Part shown: in pieces, positions 48,348 to 57,151 of the stretch
Layout: each line of letters begins with the position of its first letter
Numbering within the stretch: position 1 is the stretch's first letter
Assembly (NCBI RefSeq): GCF_000024025.1
Contig: NC_013131.1
Span: 3,844,001 to 3,908,000, forward strand
Direction of reading: 5' to 3'
DNA: 64,000 nt
DNA from: Catenulispora acidiphila DSM 44928
Lineage (GTDB): Bacteria > Actinomycetota > Actinomycetes > Streptomycetales > Catenulisporaceae
Program-made: the position numbers and the translations under genes
The notes under the pieces: generated by a model
Told to the model about the DNA's origin: nothing
What the model saw: the letters and a program-made list of their open reading frames with translations, nothing else
The model's database searches: none

Positions 48348-49670
48348 TGCTTTGGTCAGGGTGACGGTGTAGCCGAGGTGTTCGAGTTCGCGGATGTGCT
48401 GTCGGGTTTTGCGGGTTTCATCGGTTCGCCGGGTGTGCCAGTCGGGGCCGAGGTCGGTGAAGCGGGCGTCGGGGTCGTTGATGAGCACCCAGGCGATCTC
48501 CAGGATGTTGCGGGCTACGGCGACCTGGGCCTTCTTCGCCGGGGCGTGTTTGACGATGCGTTTGTAGCGTGCCCCGAGGAAGGTTTTGGTGCGGCCGGCG
48601 GCCTGCGCGGCCTGTCCGAGCGGTCCTTTGATCCAGCGGTTGCCTTTACCGGTGCCGCCGTGGCTGTTTCTGGCGCCGGATTGGATGGTGCGTGGGGTGA
48701 GTTTGGCCCAGGAGGCCAGGTGCCCGCCGGTGGGGAAGACGGTCATGTCGAACCCGGTCTCGCCGAGGATGTCGGCGGCGATCTCCCGGGAGACTCCGGG
48801 GATCTCGTCGAGTCGGTCCAACAGGGGTAGCCGGTCTGGGTGGTTGTCATCCGGTGGCGGAGTCCGGTCCAGTTCGGCGATCATGGCTTCGATCCGGGCG
48901 TTCAGCTCGGCGATGTCGTTCTCCAGCCTGTCGTGCAGATCGAGCAGCTTGCCCACGAGGAAGCCGTGGTGGGCGGTGAACCGGCCGGCCAGGGCCTTCT
49001 CCAAGTATGCGGTCTTCACCACAGCCCGCCCCATCGCCAAGGCGGCCAAGGCCTTTGGGTCGCGCTGCCCGGCGACCAGCGCGGCCAGGATCGCCCGCCC
49101 GGACATGCCGAACAGGTCGGTCAGGCCCTGTTTAGGGTCGGCGACCTTCAAACACGCGTCCTGCAACACATCGGCGACCCGCTGCCGATACCGGGTGCGC
49201 TCCTCCACCAGGGTGCGGCGCAGCCTGGTCAGATCCCGCAGCCTGCGCACCGGCTCCGGCGGCACGAACGAGGCCCGCAACATCCCCCGCTCGGCCAGCT
49301 TCGCCAGCCAGATCGCATCCAGCTTGTCGGTTTTCGGACGGCTGGGCACGTTCTTCACATCCCGGGCGTTCACCAGCCACACCCGCAGGCCCCGATCCTC
49401 CAGCAGATAGAACCACGGTCTCCAAAACACCCCGGTGGCCTCCATCACCACCAACTCCACACCTTGACACACCAGATGATCACCCAGAGCTGTGATCTCG
49501 TCGGTGGTCGCCGCCACCGCCCAAACCCTCTGCACCCGGCGCTGCGCCTTCGTCTCCGACGGCAGCCGGGTGCACACCATCCCGGAGGCCTTGGCCACAT
49601 CGATCGCCGCGACCCGCCCCACCTGCTCGACCTCGACGGCGAGCTCCACCACCTCGGCATGATCGTCCAT
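48342..49670 (-). CDS. IS110-family transposase (DEDD type)
   Basis: 442 aa. ATG 49670 follows GGAGGGAG. N-terminal DEDD (RuvC-like) domain about 20-180: VAAIDVAKASGMVCTRLP (Asp), LVVMEATGVFWRPW (Glu), VPSRPKTDKLDAIWLAKLAE (Asp pair). A coiled-coil middle (LDLHDRLENDIAELNARIEA). C-terminal Transposase_20 about 290-380 with IPGVSREIAADILGETGFDM, LASWAKLTPRTIQSGARNSH and the G-rich RNA/DNA-binding GGTGKGNRWIKGPLGQAAQA. Full length for the family with no frameshift, so it may be active. Confidence 0.93.
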   Translation of the reverse strand: MDDHAEVVELAVEVEQVGRVAAIDVAKASGMVCTRLPSETKAQRRVQRVWAVAATTDEITALGDHLVCQGVELVVMEATGVFWRPWFYLLEDRGLRVWLVNARDVKNVPSRPKTDKLDAIWLAKLAERGMLRASFVPPEPVRRLRDLTRLRRTLVEERTRYRQRVADVLQDACLKVADPKQGLTDLFGMSGRAILAALVAGQRDPKALAALAMGRAVVKTAYLEKALAGRFTAHHGFLVGKLLDLHDRLENDIAELNARIEAMIAELDRTPPPDDNHPDRLPLLDRLDEIPGVSREIAADILGETGFDMTVFPTGGHLASWAKLTPRTIQSGARNSHGGTGKGNRWIKGPLGQAAQAAGRTKTFLGARYKRIVKHAPAKKAQVAVARNILEIAWVLINDPDARFTDLGPDWHTRRTDETRKTRQHIRELEHLGYTVTLTKAA

Positions 49671-50075
49671 CGGGACTCCCTCCCGACCCGGGCTCCCCAG
49701 CCACGACACCACACGGGGCTGCCCGAGGGACCGCGCCAAAGGGGAAGCCGAAAGCTCATCGGCGTGCTCAAAGCGACAGGTCACGACCCCTACACATGCG
49801 GTCCGGTACCAGACTCAACCACGGCTTGAAAAACCAAGCAGCATCGATCTCGACACGGACAGCACCCGCACAGCACATTTTCGCGCCGCCACGACGGCGC
49901 GGCAACGCGCCAGGATTACTCTACCGAACTGCGCCCCCTGCGAGGCCATCAAACCATGCTCGAAGACGTAAAAAGCTTATAAAAACCCACCAATCAACCG
50001 CACCGCCCCAGACGACGCCACCCACCCACAGCCCATGCGCGCCTATTTGCGGTGCGTGCGACCCTGCCCGGCTCC
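49671..50075. other. Non-coding 5' flank of the IS110 transposase, candidate bridge-RNA region
   Basis: No gene is supported here. It contains a compact hairpin CGCGCCG-(6 nt)-CGGCGCG near 49882-49901 and then a distinctly AT-richer stretch (49960-50020). In IS110-group elements the bridge RNA is encoded upstream of the transposase, so part of this region (49671 to about 49900) is the candidate. Where the element stops and host DNA begins is unclear. Confidence 0.4.
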
Positions 50076-50081
50076 TACGAT
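50076..50081 (+). promoter_or_regulatory. -10 box for a probably leaderless transcript
   Basis: TACGAT (TANNNT consensus) is followed by 7 nt and then ATG 50089. No Shine-Dalgarno sequence is present, the standard picture for leaderless mRNAs in actinobacteria. Confidence 0.45.
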
Positions 50082-50088
50082 GCAGATC

Positions 50089-53000
50089 ATGACGCCGACC
50101 CCGCAAGACGCTTACTCCCTGCTGGACGCGATCGATGCGCTGGATCGGACGCGCCGCATGAACCTGGTGGCGCGGACTGCGCGGGAGTTGGCTGGGACGC
50201 CGCGGTTGGGTCAGCTGCTCGCTGAGTTGGCTGAGGGTGGGACGTTCGAGCGGGGGCTCGTGCTCACGATGGCGCGGATCACCGGTGCTGAGGCGGTTCT
50301 GCGCTCCATGCTGAGTGATCCCGATTTCGGGTTGCGGGTGCAGGTGCTGGAGGCGGTGATTGCCGCGCCGGGGTTCGATGCGGCGGTGGTGGCGAGCCTG
50401 CGGGATGCGCCGGTGGCGTGGCAGCGGGCTGTGGTGCGGGCCGTGCGGCGGGCTCGGCGCGGGGATCTGGCCGATGCTCTGGTGCTCGGCGGCGGTGATG
50501 TCGGTGGTGGCGGTGATGGCAGTGCTGCCGGTGCCGCCGGTGATTCCGTGCGCCTGCCCGACGAGTTGGCTGCGCGGTTGCTGCCGGTCTGTTCCGAGTC
50601 GGTGGTGGCGCGGCTCCTGCCCGGTCTGACGCATCTGGCGGTGGACTGGAAGCGGTTGGGGACCTCGCATCCGCAGGTCGTCCTGTCCCTGATTGGCCGT
50701 CAGCTCGATGACCTGCCGGAGGGCTCGCGGGCGGCGTGGTGGATCCGGTGCGCCGACGGCGTTGCCGGGGCGGCTCAGGCGCAGCCGGAGCAAGTGCTGG
50801 CCCTGATGGAGCGTCACGACGTCTGGCGCCGGCTCCCGTTCCCGAACGGTCTGGCCCAACGGCTGGGCGCGCTCGCGGACTTCGATGCCGAGCGAACCTT
50901 GCGGCTGCTGGTGGACGCCGCGATCGGCGCCGGGTCCGCCGGGACCGGCAGTCCGCTGAGGAACGGCACCGGCGGGCGGTATTGGGCGCGTCGCCCCGGC
51001 CTGTCGCGCCGGGTCCGCCGCCTCATGCTGACCGAGGCGCCGGGCGAGGCGCTGCGCTGGGGGCGGCTATACGCCGACGACGACCAGCAGGTCGCGATGC
51101 TGCTGAAGACTCTGCCGCCGGCCATGCGGGACGCGTTCTTCGACGCCGTCACCGTCGGCCGGGATCTGGAGCGCGAGATCCTTGCCGAGTTCCTCCTGGA
51201 CGTCCTGCCGCACCAGCGGCGGCATCGTGAGGCGCGCCGGATGCTGGCCCTGCCGACCGTGGAGCGGGACCCGGCGCGCAAGCTGCGGGTCGCCGCGCGC
51301 CTGCCGTGGGCCGAGGGCCGCGCGGTGATTCTCGCCGAGACCCGGGCGGCCGACGCCTCGACCCGAGCCGCCGCCTATCCGCTGGCGATCGCCTGCGTGG
51401 CGGCCGAACGCGATCCGGAGCTGTTCGCCCGCTTCCTCGACGAAGACCTGACCCGCATGCGCAACGAGCAGGATCCGGTCCGGCAGCCGACCCTGAACGC
51501 CTTGGCGCAGACCGCTCCCGCGCTGTTCGGCGAAAGCGCCGTCGCGGCTTTGACCCGGCTGGCGACCGACGCCGTCGAAGTGCGCGACGTCTCCGCCGGC
51601 TCGCTGACCGCGGTGCGCCGGCTGGCCCGGCGGGTGCTCGTCCACCACGCCGAAGCCGGGGACGGCGCGCTGCTCCAGTGGTGCCTGCGGGTCCTGGAGC
51701 AGGTGGAGGGGAGCACCGACTCCGTGGACCGGGAGCGGCTGGACACGCTTCGCCACGGCCAGGAACGCGCGGTGGTCGACGTGCTCGCGCCGTGGGTGGA
51801 GCGCGGTCTGGCCCGGGCGCAGTATCGCAGACTGCTGAGTTTGGCCGAGGCGCTTGGCCGCCGCGCCTTCGCGCTGCCGGACGTGCAGGACTGGCTGCGG
51901 CAGACCATCTGGGACGCTCCCGCCGCGACCGCCCGGGCGGCGATTCCGCTGTGGCTCGCGGACCCCGCGCACCGGGACGAGCGCGTCGAGGCTCTCGTCC
52001 GCTGGGATCCGAGCGTCGCCACGTTCTGGACGGTGGCCGACGTCATCGCCCGGAGGCGCACCGACCTGCTCGACCGGTACCTGAGCGGCTCGGCGCCGGC
52101 CGGGCGGTTCGTGGCCAAGGGCGTGCGGTGGTTCCCGTCGTTCGCCATCGACGCGGCAGACCACTGGCTCCCGCGCCAGCGGGTCCAGTACGCCGCGCTC
52201 CTGGGCCGGGTCGCCCGCGACTCCGGCGCGACCATGTCAGCACGCTGCGACGCGATCCGCCGCTCGGCACGCCTGGGGACCGCCGGCGAGGCGACCCTCC
52301 AGCGGTACCTGCGCTCGGACAACGTCCAGCTCCAGGAAGCGGCGCTGGGAGCCCTGGTCTGGCTGCCGGATCCGGCCGCGGCCATCCCGACTCTGCTGGA
52401 GTACACCGACGGCGACCGGGCCCGCGTCGCCGTCTACGCCCTGACCAGGGCGGCGCTGTACGCACGGCCTTCCCAGCTCGACGAGGCGCTTCGCAGTGTG
52501 CTGTCCAGCCCCACCGCGAAGGTCACCAGCCGCAAGGAGGCGCTGCGGATCGCCGGACAGGTCGGCGGGCCGCACGTGGTGGACCTGCTGCTTCAGACCT
52601 GGCACAGCGAGCGCCAGCACCGGCACGTCCGCACGGCGGCGGTGACCCGCCTGGTCGCGCGGCTGGACGACGCCCGGGTGTGGGACGCGCTCGCGGCGGC
52701 CACCTCGGCGGACCGCGACGTGGCGGTGGAGCTGCTGCGCGTCGTCCCGCTCGGGATCCCGGCCCGGCACCGCGCCGGCTACGGCAAGCTGGTCGCCGAC
52801 CTGTGTTCGTACCCTGAGTCAGTCGTCCGCGCCACGGCGAGGCAGCAGGTCGCGGACTGGTACCCGTGGGCGCCGGAGGCCGAGCTCGCGATCCGGTCCG
52901 CCGTCCTGGACGTGGCATCGACGGACGCGCTGTCGATCGCCGCGGTCGGCCGGCTGATCGCCGCCGGGTGGCCGCCGGACCGGTATCTGAGCATGGTGCG

Positions 53001-53580
53001 AGAGCTGATGCAGGCGGCGTCCGCGGAGCGGGACGGGGACGGGGACGGGAACGTCGCGCCAGCCGCCGGATTCCGCGACCGTCCGGCACGCCGCCGCCTG
53101 GAGGACCTGGCGCAGAACCTGACGCCGACCCTGCGCGCCAGCCTGGGACAGTGGCGGCCGATCACGGCGGCCACCGCCGAAGTCCTGGCCGTCGAACCGG
53201 GCTGGCTGCACCACGCCGCACGCTTGCAGACACACGCGCTTGACCTGTCCGCCGCGCCGTCAGAGCTCACCGACGACGTCCGTGCCCTCGCCGACCTCAC
53301 TCAGGACCGGCCGATGGCGGCCCGCGCCGCCGCCGAGACGCTGGCATCCCGGGCCGCCCAGGGCGATCCGATCGACCCGGAGTCTTTCCACGCCGCCGCG
53401 ACGGCGCTCGCCGCCGACTCCCGGGTATCGGCCGGGATTCTGGCCCTCGCTCTGGCCGGGACCGCCGGGCCGGGCAGCGGCTGGAAGCAGGAATGGCGCA
53501 CCGTGGTCGGGACGCTGCGCCGGCATTCGGACGCCGACGTCGCCGAGGAGGCGCTTCAGCTGCGGATGGGGGCGGTCTGA
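50089..53580 (+). CDS. Very large helical-repeat protein (HEAT-like) of unknown function
   Basis: 1163 aa from ATG 50089; ATG 50080 is an alternative. It has no signal peptide or membrane helix and consists almost wholly of amphipathic helix pairs (AYSLLDAIDALDRTRRMNLV, then VLEAVIAAPGFDAAVVASLR, RYLRSDNVQLQEAALGALVW, and LTSRKEALRIAGQVGG-like units near residue 815), typical of HEAT/ARM solenoids. A Gly/Asp-rich loop (GGGDVGGGGDGSAAGAAGDS) interrupts near residue 135. The mid-to-C-terminal part (750-960) shows the clearest repeats. No catalytic motif was found; it is likely a scaffold. It sits just after the IS110 element and has its own promoter-like sequence. Confidence 0.75.
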   Translation: MTPTPQDAYSLLDAIDALDRTRRMNLVARTARELAGTPRLGQLLAELAEGGTFERGLVLTMARITGAEAVLRSMLSDPDFGLRVQVLEAVIAAPGFDAAVVASLRDAPVAWQRAVVRAVRRARRGDLADALVLGGGDVGGGGDGSAAGAAGDSVRLPDELAARLLPVCSESVVARLLPGLTHLAVDWKRLGTSHPQVVLSLIGRQLDDLPEGSRAAWWIRCADGVAGAAQAQPEQVLALMERHDVWRRLPFPNGLAQRLGALADFDAERTLRLLVDAAIGAGSAGTGSPLRNGTGGRYWARRPGLSRRVRRLMLTEAPGEALRWGRLYADDDQQVAMLLKTLPPAMRDAFFDAVTVGRDLEREILAEFLLDVLPHQRRHREARRMLALPTVERDPARKLRVAARLPWAEGRAVILAETRAADASTRAAAYPLAIACVAAERDPELFARFLDEDLTRMRNEQDPVRQPTLNALAQTAPALFGESAVAALTRLATDAVEVRDVSAGSLTAVRRLARRVLVHHAEAGDGALLQWCLRVLEQVEGSTDSVDRERLDTLRHGQERAVVDVLAPWVERGLARAQYRRLLSLAEALGRRAFALPDVQDWLRQTIWDAPAATARAAIPLWLADPAHRDERVEALVRWDPSVATFWTVADVIARRRTDLLDRYLSGSAPAGRFVAKGVRWFPSFAIDAADHWLPRQRVQYAALLGRVARDSGATMSARCDAIRRSARLGTAGEATLQRYLRSDNVQLQEAALGALVWLPDPAAAIPTLLEYTDGDRARVAVYALTRAALYARPSQLDEALRSVLSSPTAKVTSRKEALRIAGQVGGPHVVDLLLQTWHSERQHRHVRTAAVTRLVARLDDARVWDALAAATSADRDVAVELLRVVPLGIPARHRAGYGKLVADLCSYPESVVRATARQQVADWYPWAPEAELAIRSAVLDVASTDALSIAAVGRLIAAGWPPDRYLSMVRELMQAASAERDGDGDGNVAPAAGFRDRPARRRLEDLAQNLTPTLRASLGQWRPITAATAEVLAVEPGWLHHAARLQTHALDLSAAPSELTDDVRALADLTQDRPMAARAAAETLASRAAQGDPIDPESFHAAATALAADSRVSAGILALALAGTAGPGSGWKQEWRTVVGTLRRHSDADVAEEALQLRMGAV

Positions 53581-53705
53581 CGGCTGCGCACTGCGCGGTC
53601 CGACGTCCGGGATGCCTCGGCAATCGAGTCGCCGAACGACCTTCTCTCATCCTTCTTACGGATCGGTGACGGCGCCCGAGTCGTCAGCAGACCCTCAGTT
53701 TTCCG

Positions 53706-55433
53706 ATGCAGGATGAGGCTGTGGTCACTCTGGTTCTGATCGGGCTCGTGGGCGGGCTCATCACGGGTATCTCGCCGTGCGTTCTGCCGATGCTGCCTGT
53801 GCTGTTCTTCACCGGCGGCGCTGGCGGCGCCGGGGGTGCGGCCGCCGCCGACGCGCCGCGGCCCGGAGCCAGCCGGCGTCCGTATCTCATCGTCGCCGGA
53901 CTGGTGCTGAGCTTCAGTGTCTTCACGTTGCTCGGGACGCTGGTGGTCAGTGCGCTGCCGGTACCGAAGGACATCATCCGGTGGGCCGGGCTGGTCGTGC
54001 TGGTGCTGCTGGGCATCGCGATGATGTTCCCGCGGGTGGAGGACCTGCTGGAGCGGCCGTTCAACCGGATTCCGCAGCGGCGGGTGGCTGATGAGCACGG
54101 TGGCTTCGTGCTCGGGTTGGCGCTCGGGACCGTGTACGTGCCGTGCGCCGGTCCGGTGCTCGCGGCGATCACCGTCGCGGGCGCTTCCGGGCGGATCGGG
54201 GTCGGGACGGTCGCGCTCACCGTGGCGTTCGCCGTCGGTACCGCGATTCCGCTGCTGGCGTTCGCGCTGGCGGGGCGGCGGGTGGCTGAGCGGGTGCGCG
54301 CTTTCCGGAACCGGCAGCGCGGGGTGCGGATCACGGCCGGCGTGGTCGTCATCGCGCTGGCGGTGGGGCTGACGTTCAACGTCACCGACGCCTTGCAGCG
54401 TGCCGTGCCGGACTACACCTCGAACCTGAACGCGGCGCTGGACAAGTCCGGTGCCTCGCACAAGCTCGCGCCCGCCGGCCCGGCGGCGCTCGCCAAGTGC
54501 GCCGAGGCGCAGATGAGCTCGCTCGGCGACTGCGGCAAGGCGCCGGCGATCACCGGCATCCAGCAGTGGTTCAACACCGACGGCGGCGCCGCGCTCACTC
54601 CGGCTTCGCTGCAGGGCAAGGTCGTCCTGGTCGACTTCTGGGCGTACTCCTGCATCAACTGCCAGCGTGCCATCAAGCACGTGCAGGCTTGGTACAGCGA
54701 CTACGCCGCCGACGGCCTGGTGGTGATCGGCGTGCAGACCCCGGAGTACACCTTCGAGTCCGACCCCGGCGACGTCGCGGCGGGCGCGAAGCGCCTCGGC
54801 ATCACCTACCCGGTCGCCCTCGACAGCAAGTACACGACCTGGAACAACTTCGGCAACGAATCCTGGCCCGCCGACTACCTCATCGACTCCACCGGCGAGG
54901 TCCGTTTCGCCTCCATCGGCGAGGGCGCCTACCCCAACACCGAGTCGCTCATCCGCAAACTCCTCACCGCCGCACACCCCGCCGGCGTCAGCCTCCCGCC
55001 GGCCACCGACATCCCCGACGCCACCCCCACCGACCCGGACCAAACCCCCGAGACCTACCTCGGCGCCGAGCGCGCGAACAGCCTCGCACCCGGCGAGGCT
55101 GGCACGTTCAAGACCGGCACGCAGACCTTCGCCTACCCGGCCGACGTCCCCGATGACGCCTTCGCCCTCACCGGCTCCTGGACCGTCGCCGCGCAATCGC
55201 TGACCGCCGGACCAGGCGCGGGCATCCGCCTGAACTTCATGGCCTCGAAGGTGTATCTCGACGTCGGCGGCACCGGCACGATGACCGCCACCGTCGACGG
55301 CAAGAGCACCAGCTATCCGGTGTCCGGAGCGCCGAACATCTACACCCTGGTCAACGTGGGCGATTCGGAACGCAGCACACTGACGGTGACGCTGTCGCCC
55401 GGGCTGAGCGCGTACTCGTTCACGTTCGGATAG
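53706..55433 (+). CDS. dipZ: DipZ-like CcdA/thioredoxin-like/CBM-like membrane redox protein
   Basis: 575 aa; ATG 53706, with GTG 53721 (AGGA 7 nt upstream) a good alternative. Residues about 8-225 are a CcdA/DsbD-type membrane domain: LVGGLITGISPCVLPMLPVL (first Cys), GLALGTVYVPCAGPVLAAIT (second Cys). Residues about 285-430 are a TlpA/thioredoxin-like domain with WAYSCINCQRAIKHVQ (CxxC near 314). The C-terminal 135 residues are a beta-rich CBM-like domain as in Mycobacterium DipZ (Rv2874). It should carry reducing equivalents across the membrane to extracytoplasmic thiols. The three-domain order supports dipZ. Confidence 0.88.
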   Translation: MQDEAVVTLVLIGLVGGLITGISPCVLPMLPVLFFTGGAGGAGGAAAADAPRPGASRRPYLIVAGLVLSFSVFTLLGTLVVSALPVPKDIIRWAGLVVLVLLGIAMMFPRVEDLLERPFNRIPQRRVADEHGGFVLGLALGTVYVPCAGPVLAAITVAGASGRIGVGTVALTVAFAVGTAIPLLAFALAGRRVAERVRAFRNRQRGVRITAGVVVIALAVGLTFNVTDALQRAVPDYTSNLNAALDKSGASHKLAPAGPAALAKCAEAQMSSLGDCGKAPAITGIQQWFNTDGGAALTPASLQGKVVLVDFWAYSCINCQRAIKHVQAWYSDYAADGLVVIGVQTPEYTFESDPGDVAAGAKRLGITYPVALDSKYTTWNNFGNESWPADYLIDSTGEVRFASIGEGAYPNTESLIRKLLTAAHPAGVSLPPATDIPDATPTDPDQTPETYLGAERANSLAPGEAGTFKTGTQTFAYPADVPDDAFALTGSWTVAAQSLTAGPGAGIRLNFMASKVYLDVGGTGTMTATVDGKSTSYPVSGAPNIYTLVNVGDSERSTLTVTLSPGLSAYSFTFG

Positions 55434-55465
55434 TGGTGGTTTCGGCTTGAACGTCAAGGGCCGAC

Positions 55466-55471
55466 TATCGT
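55466..55471 (+). promoter_or_regulatory. -10 box for a probably leaderless hydrolase transcript
   Basis: TATCGT (TANNNT) followed by 7 nt and GTG 55479, with no ribosome-binding site, the same arrangement as at 50076-50089. Confidence 0.4.
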
Positions 55472-55478
55472 CTGGCGG

Positions 55479-56492
55479 GTGGATGTGACTGCGCCGCCCG
55501 CCGAGATCGCCCCGCCGCTGATCCCGTACCGGAGTCGGCGGCGGCGGTGGTTGCGCCGGGTCGCGAAGACGGTCGCGGTCGCCTTCGTCGCGAGCACGTT
55601 CCTGTCCACCGCGTACAACGCCGCCACGAATGCGCGTGACTCTGTTCCGGCAGGGCTGACCTATGTACAGGCCGGGGACGTATCGACCCGCTACCGCGAG
55701 TGGGGCTCGAGTGGAACGCCGATCGTGCTGGTGCACGGCTTCGTCGAGTCGGCGGACACCTGGCAGTACCTCGCGCCGCTCCTGGCCGCGCAGGGGCATC
55801 GGGTCTATGCCCTCGACATCGACGGCTGGGGCTACTCGCAGCGCGTCGCGCCCTTCGACGTCGGGCATCAAGCGCGGCAGCTCGACGCGTTCATCGAGGC
55901 GCTGCACCTGGCCAAGCCGGTGCTGGTCGGCCACTCCAGTGGCGCCGCCGTAGCTGCCCTCGCGGTGCTGGACAAGCCCGGCGACGCCAGCGGCGTCATG
56001 TTCCTCGACGGCGACGGACTGGCGACCGGCGCGGGCCAGAAGACCCCGCTCACGCACCTGTTCCTCAACCCCTATCGCACGACCCTGATGCGCCTGGCCG
56101 TCCGCTCCGACACCGTCATCCGCGCCATCTACGGCGCCACCTGCGGCTCCGGCTGCCCCAAGCTGGACGCCGCCGGCCTGGACCAATGGCGCCGCCCCCT
56201 CGAGGTCCCAGGCGCCGAGGAATCGCTGTGGAGCATGGTGAACCTCGGCGTAGCCGGACTACCCCCGACCCGCCTGGCCGAACTCGCCACCCTCCCCATC
56301 CCGAAGGCGGTCGTATTCGGCGGCGCAGACTCCTCCTACACCCCGAACTCCCCGCAGACCACCGCCACCCGCATCGGCGCCCCCGCCCCGACCATCATCC
56401 CCGGAGCCCAACACCTCACCTCGGTCAACAGCCCCGCAGCCGTCGCCGACGCGGTCGCGGCTTTGGAGGCGCGCGCCGCGGACTCGCCCTAG
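55479..56492 (+). CDS. Membrane-anchored alpha/beta hydrolase
   Basis: 337 aa, GTG start. A basic N-terminus (YRSRRRRWLRRVAKT) and helix (VAVAFVASTFLSTAY) anchor it, then an alpha/beta hydrolase domain: IVLVHGFVESADTWQYLAPL (HG motif), VYALDIDGWGYS, nucleophile GHSSGAAVA (Ser near 150), probable acid in VVFGGADSSYTP, and His in PGAQHLTSVNSP. The cap region has CGSGCPK. Esterase or lipase activity outside the membrane is likely; substrate unknown. It is 45 bp after dipZ but has its own promoter-like box. Confidence 0.8.
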   Translation: MDVTAPPAEIAPPLIPYRSRRRRWLRRVAKTVAVAFVASTFLSTAYNAATNARDSVPAGLTYVQAGDVSTRYREWGSSGTPIVLVHGFVESADTWQYLAPLLAAQGHRVYALDIDGWGYSQRVAPFDVGHQARQLDAFIEALHLAKPVLVGHSSGAAVAALAVLDKPGDASGVMFLDGDGLATGAGQKTPLTHLFLNPYRTTLMRLAVRSDTVIRAIYGATCGSGCPKLDAAGLDQWRRPLEVPGAEESLWSMVNLGVAGLPPTRLAELATLPIPKAVVFGGADSSYTPNSPQTTATRIGAPAPTIIPGAQHLTSVNSPAAVADAVAALEARAADSP

Positions 56493-56668
56493 GGCGTGTG
56501 CGGTCGATCTCGTGACTCGACGCGGGTTGGAATCCGCCATTGCCGATGCCATGGGAACGACTTTCAGCCAATACGACGGTGCGCGGATCATCGCCCCTCC
56601 GCTTCGCGGCCAGGATGAAGGACGTTCCACTCCATCCATGTGTTGCGAAGGTTCAAAAGGGGAAACCG

Positions 56669-57049
56669 ATGAGAGTTCGCCAAGCTCTGATCAGTAGTGC
56701 TGCGGCTGCTCTGCTGACCGTCAGCGCCGGCGCGGGGGCCGCCTCCGCACAGACCGTGACGCCGAACACGGGGTCGACCAAGTGCACGCCCTACACGATC
56801 CATCAGTACACCAAGTACCACGGCACCGTCTGCTACACGAACCCCGGCGATGACAACCTGTACCTCTCCGGGTACTGGACCACCGCCATTTACACGGGCT
56901 GCAACACGGGGTTTATCAACTACTTCGATGCCAACGGCAACTACTACAAGTTGGCGTACTTCGACAGCGACCAGTACCTGGATAAACGTGATTGGCCCAC
57001 GGACGTGATCTCCCTGGTCTACCTGCACATCGACAAGGTCACCTGCTGA
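56669..57049 (+). CDS. Small secreted protein, four cysteines, unknown function
   Basis: 126 aa; ATG 56669 follows AGGGGA. Signal peptide (ALISSAAAALLTVSAGAGAA, cut near ASAQ) leaves about 98 mature residues, Tyr/Asn/Asp-rich with four Cys (STKCTPY, TVCYTNP, TGCNTGF, KVTC at the end). It has a beta-rich look (DNLYLSGYWTTAIY, then NYYKLAYFDSDQY). No family recognised; similar size and Cys number to 5901-6278. Followed by two terminator hairpins. Confidence 0.7.
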   Translation: MRVRQALISSAAAALLTVSAGAGAASAQTVTPNTGSTKCTPYTIHQYTKYHGTVCYTNPGDDNLYLSGYWTTAIYTGCNTGFINYFDANGNYYKLAYFDSDQYLDKRDWPTDVISLVYLHIDKVTC

Positions 57050-57056
57050 ACCGCAA

Positions 57057-57082
57057 GCCGCCTCCCCCTGGGGATCGGCGGC
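57057..57082 (+). terminator. Terminator after the small secreted protein gene
   Basis: GCCGCC-t-CCCC (57057-57067) pairs with GGGG-atc-GGCGGC (57070-57082), separated by CT, 7 bp after the stop at 57049. Confidence 0.65.
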
Positions 57083-57096
57083 TCGTCGGCGTCCCC

Positions 57097-57133
57097 GACC
57101 GCGGCCTGCACCTGCTGCAACCAGGCCGCGGTC
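57097..57133. terminator. Bidirectional terminator between convergent genes
   Basis: Perfect 12-bp inverted repeat GACCGCGGCCTG (57097-57108) / CAGGCCGCGGTC (57122-57133) with a 13-nt loop, between genes ending at 57049 (+) and 57152 (-). Confidence 0.75.
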
Positions 57134-57151
57134 GCGCCTCGCCCTCGAAAC

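Larger units (their letters stand above)
48188..49830 (-). mobile_element. IS110-family insertion element (right limit approximate)
   Basis: One DEDD/Ser transposase gene with non-coding flanks on both sides. IS110 elements lack terminal inverted repeats and usually make no target duplication, so the ends cannot be fixed by eye. The 80-bp tandem repeat marks the 3' side. GCTCATCGG occurs at 48189, 48269 and again at 49754-49762 on the 5' side, hinting at shared end/target sequence. The non-coding 5' side (49671 onward) is where IS110-group elements encode their bridge RNA. Confidence 0.65.

Noticed and set aside
48188-49830. Prophage or integrative element remnant
   Set aside because: Only a single IS110-type transposase is present; no integrase, tail or replication genes.
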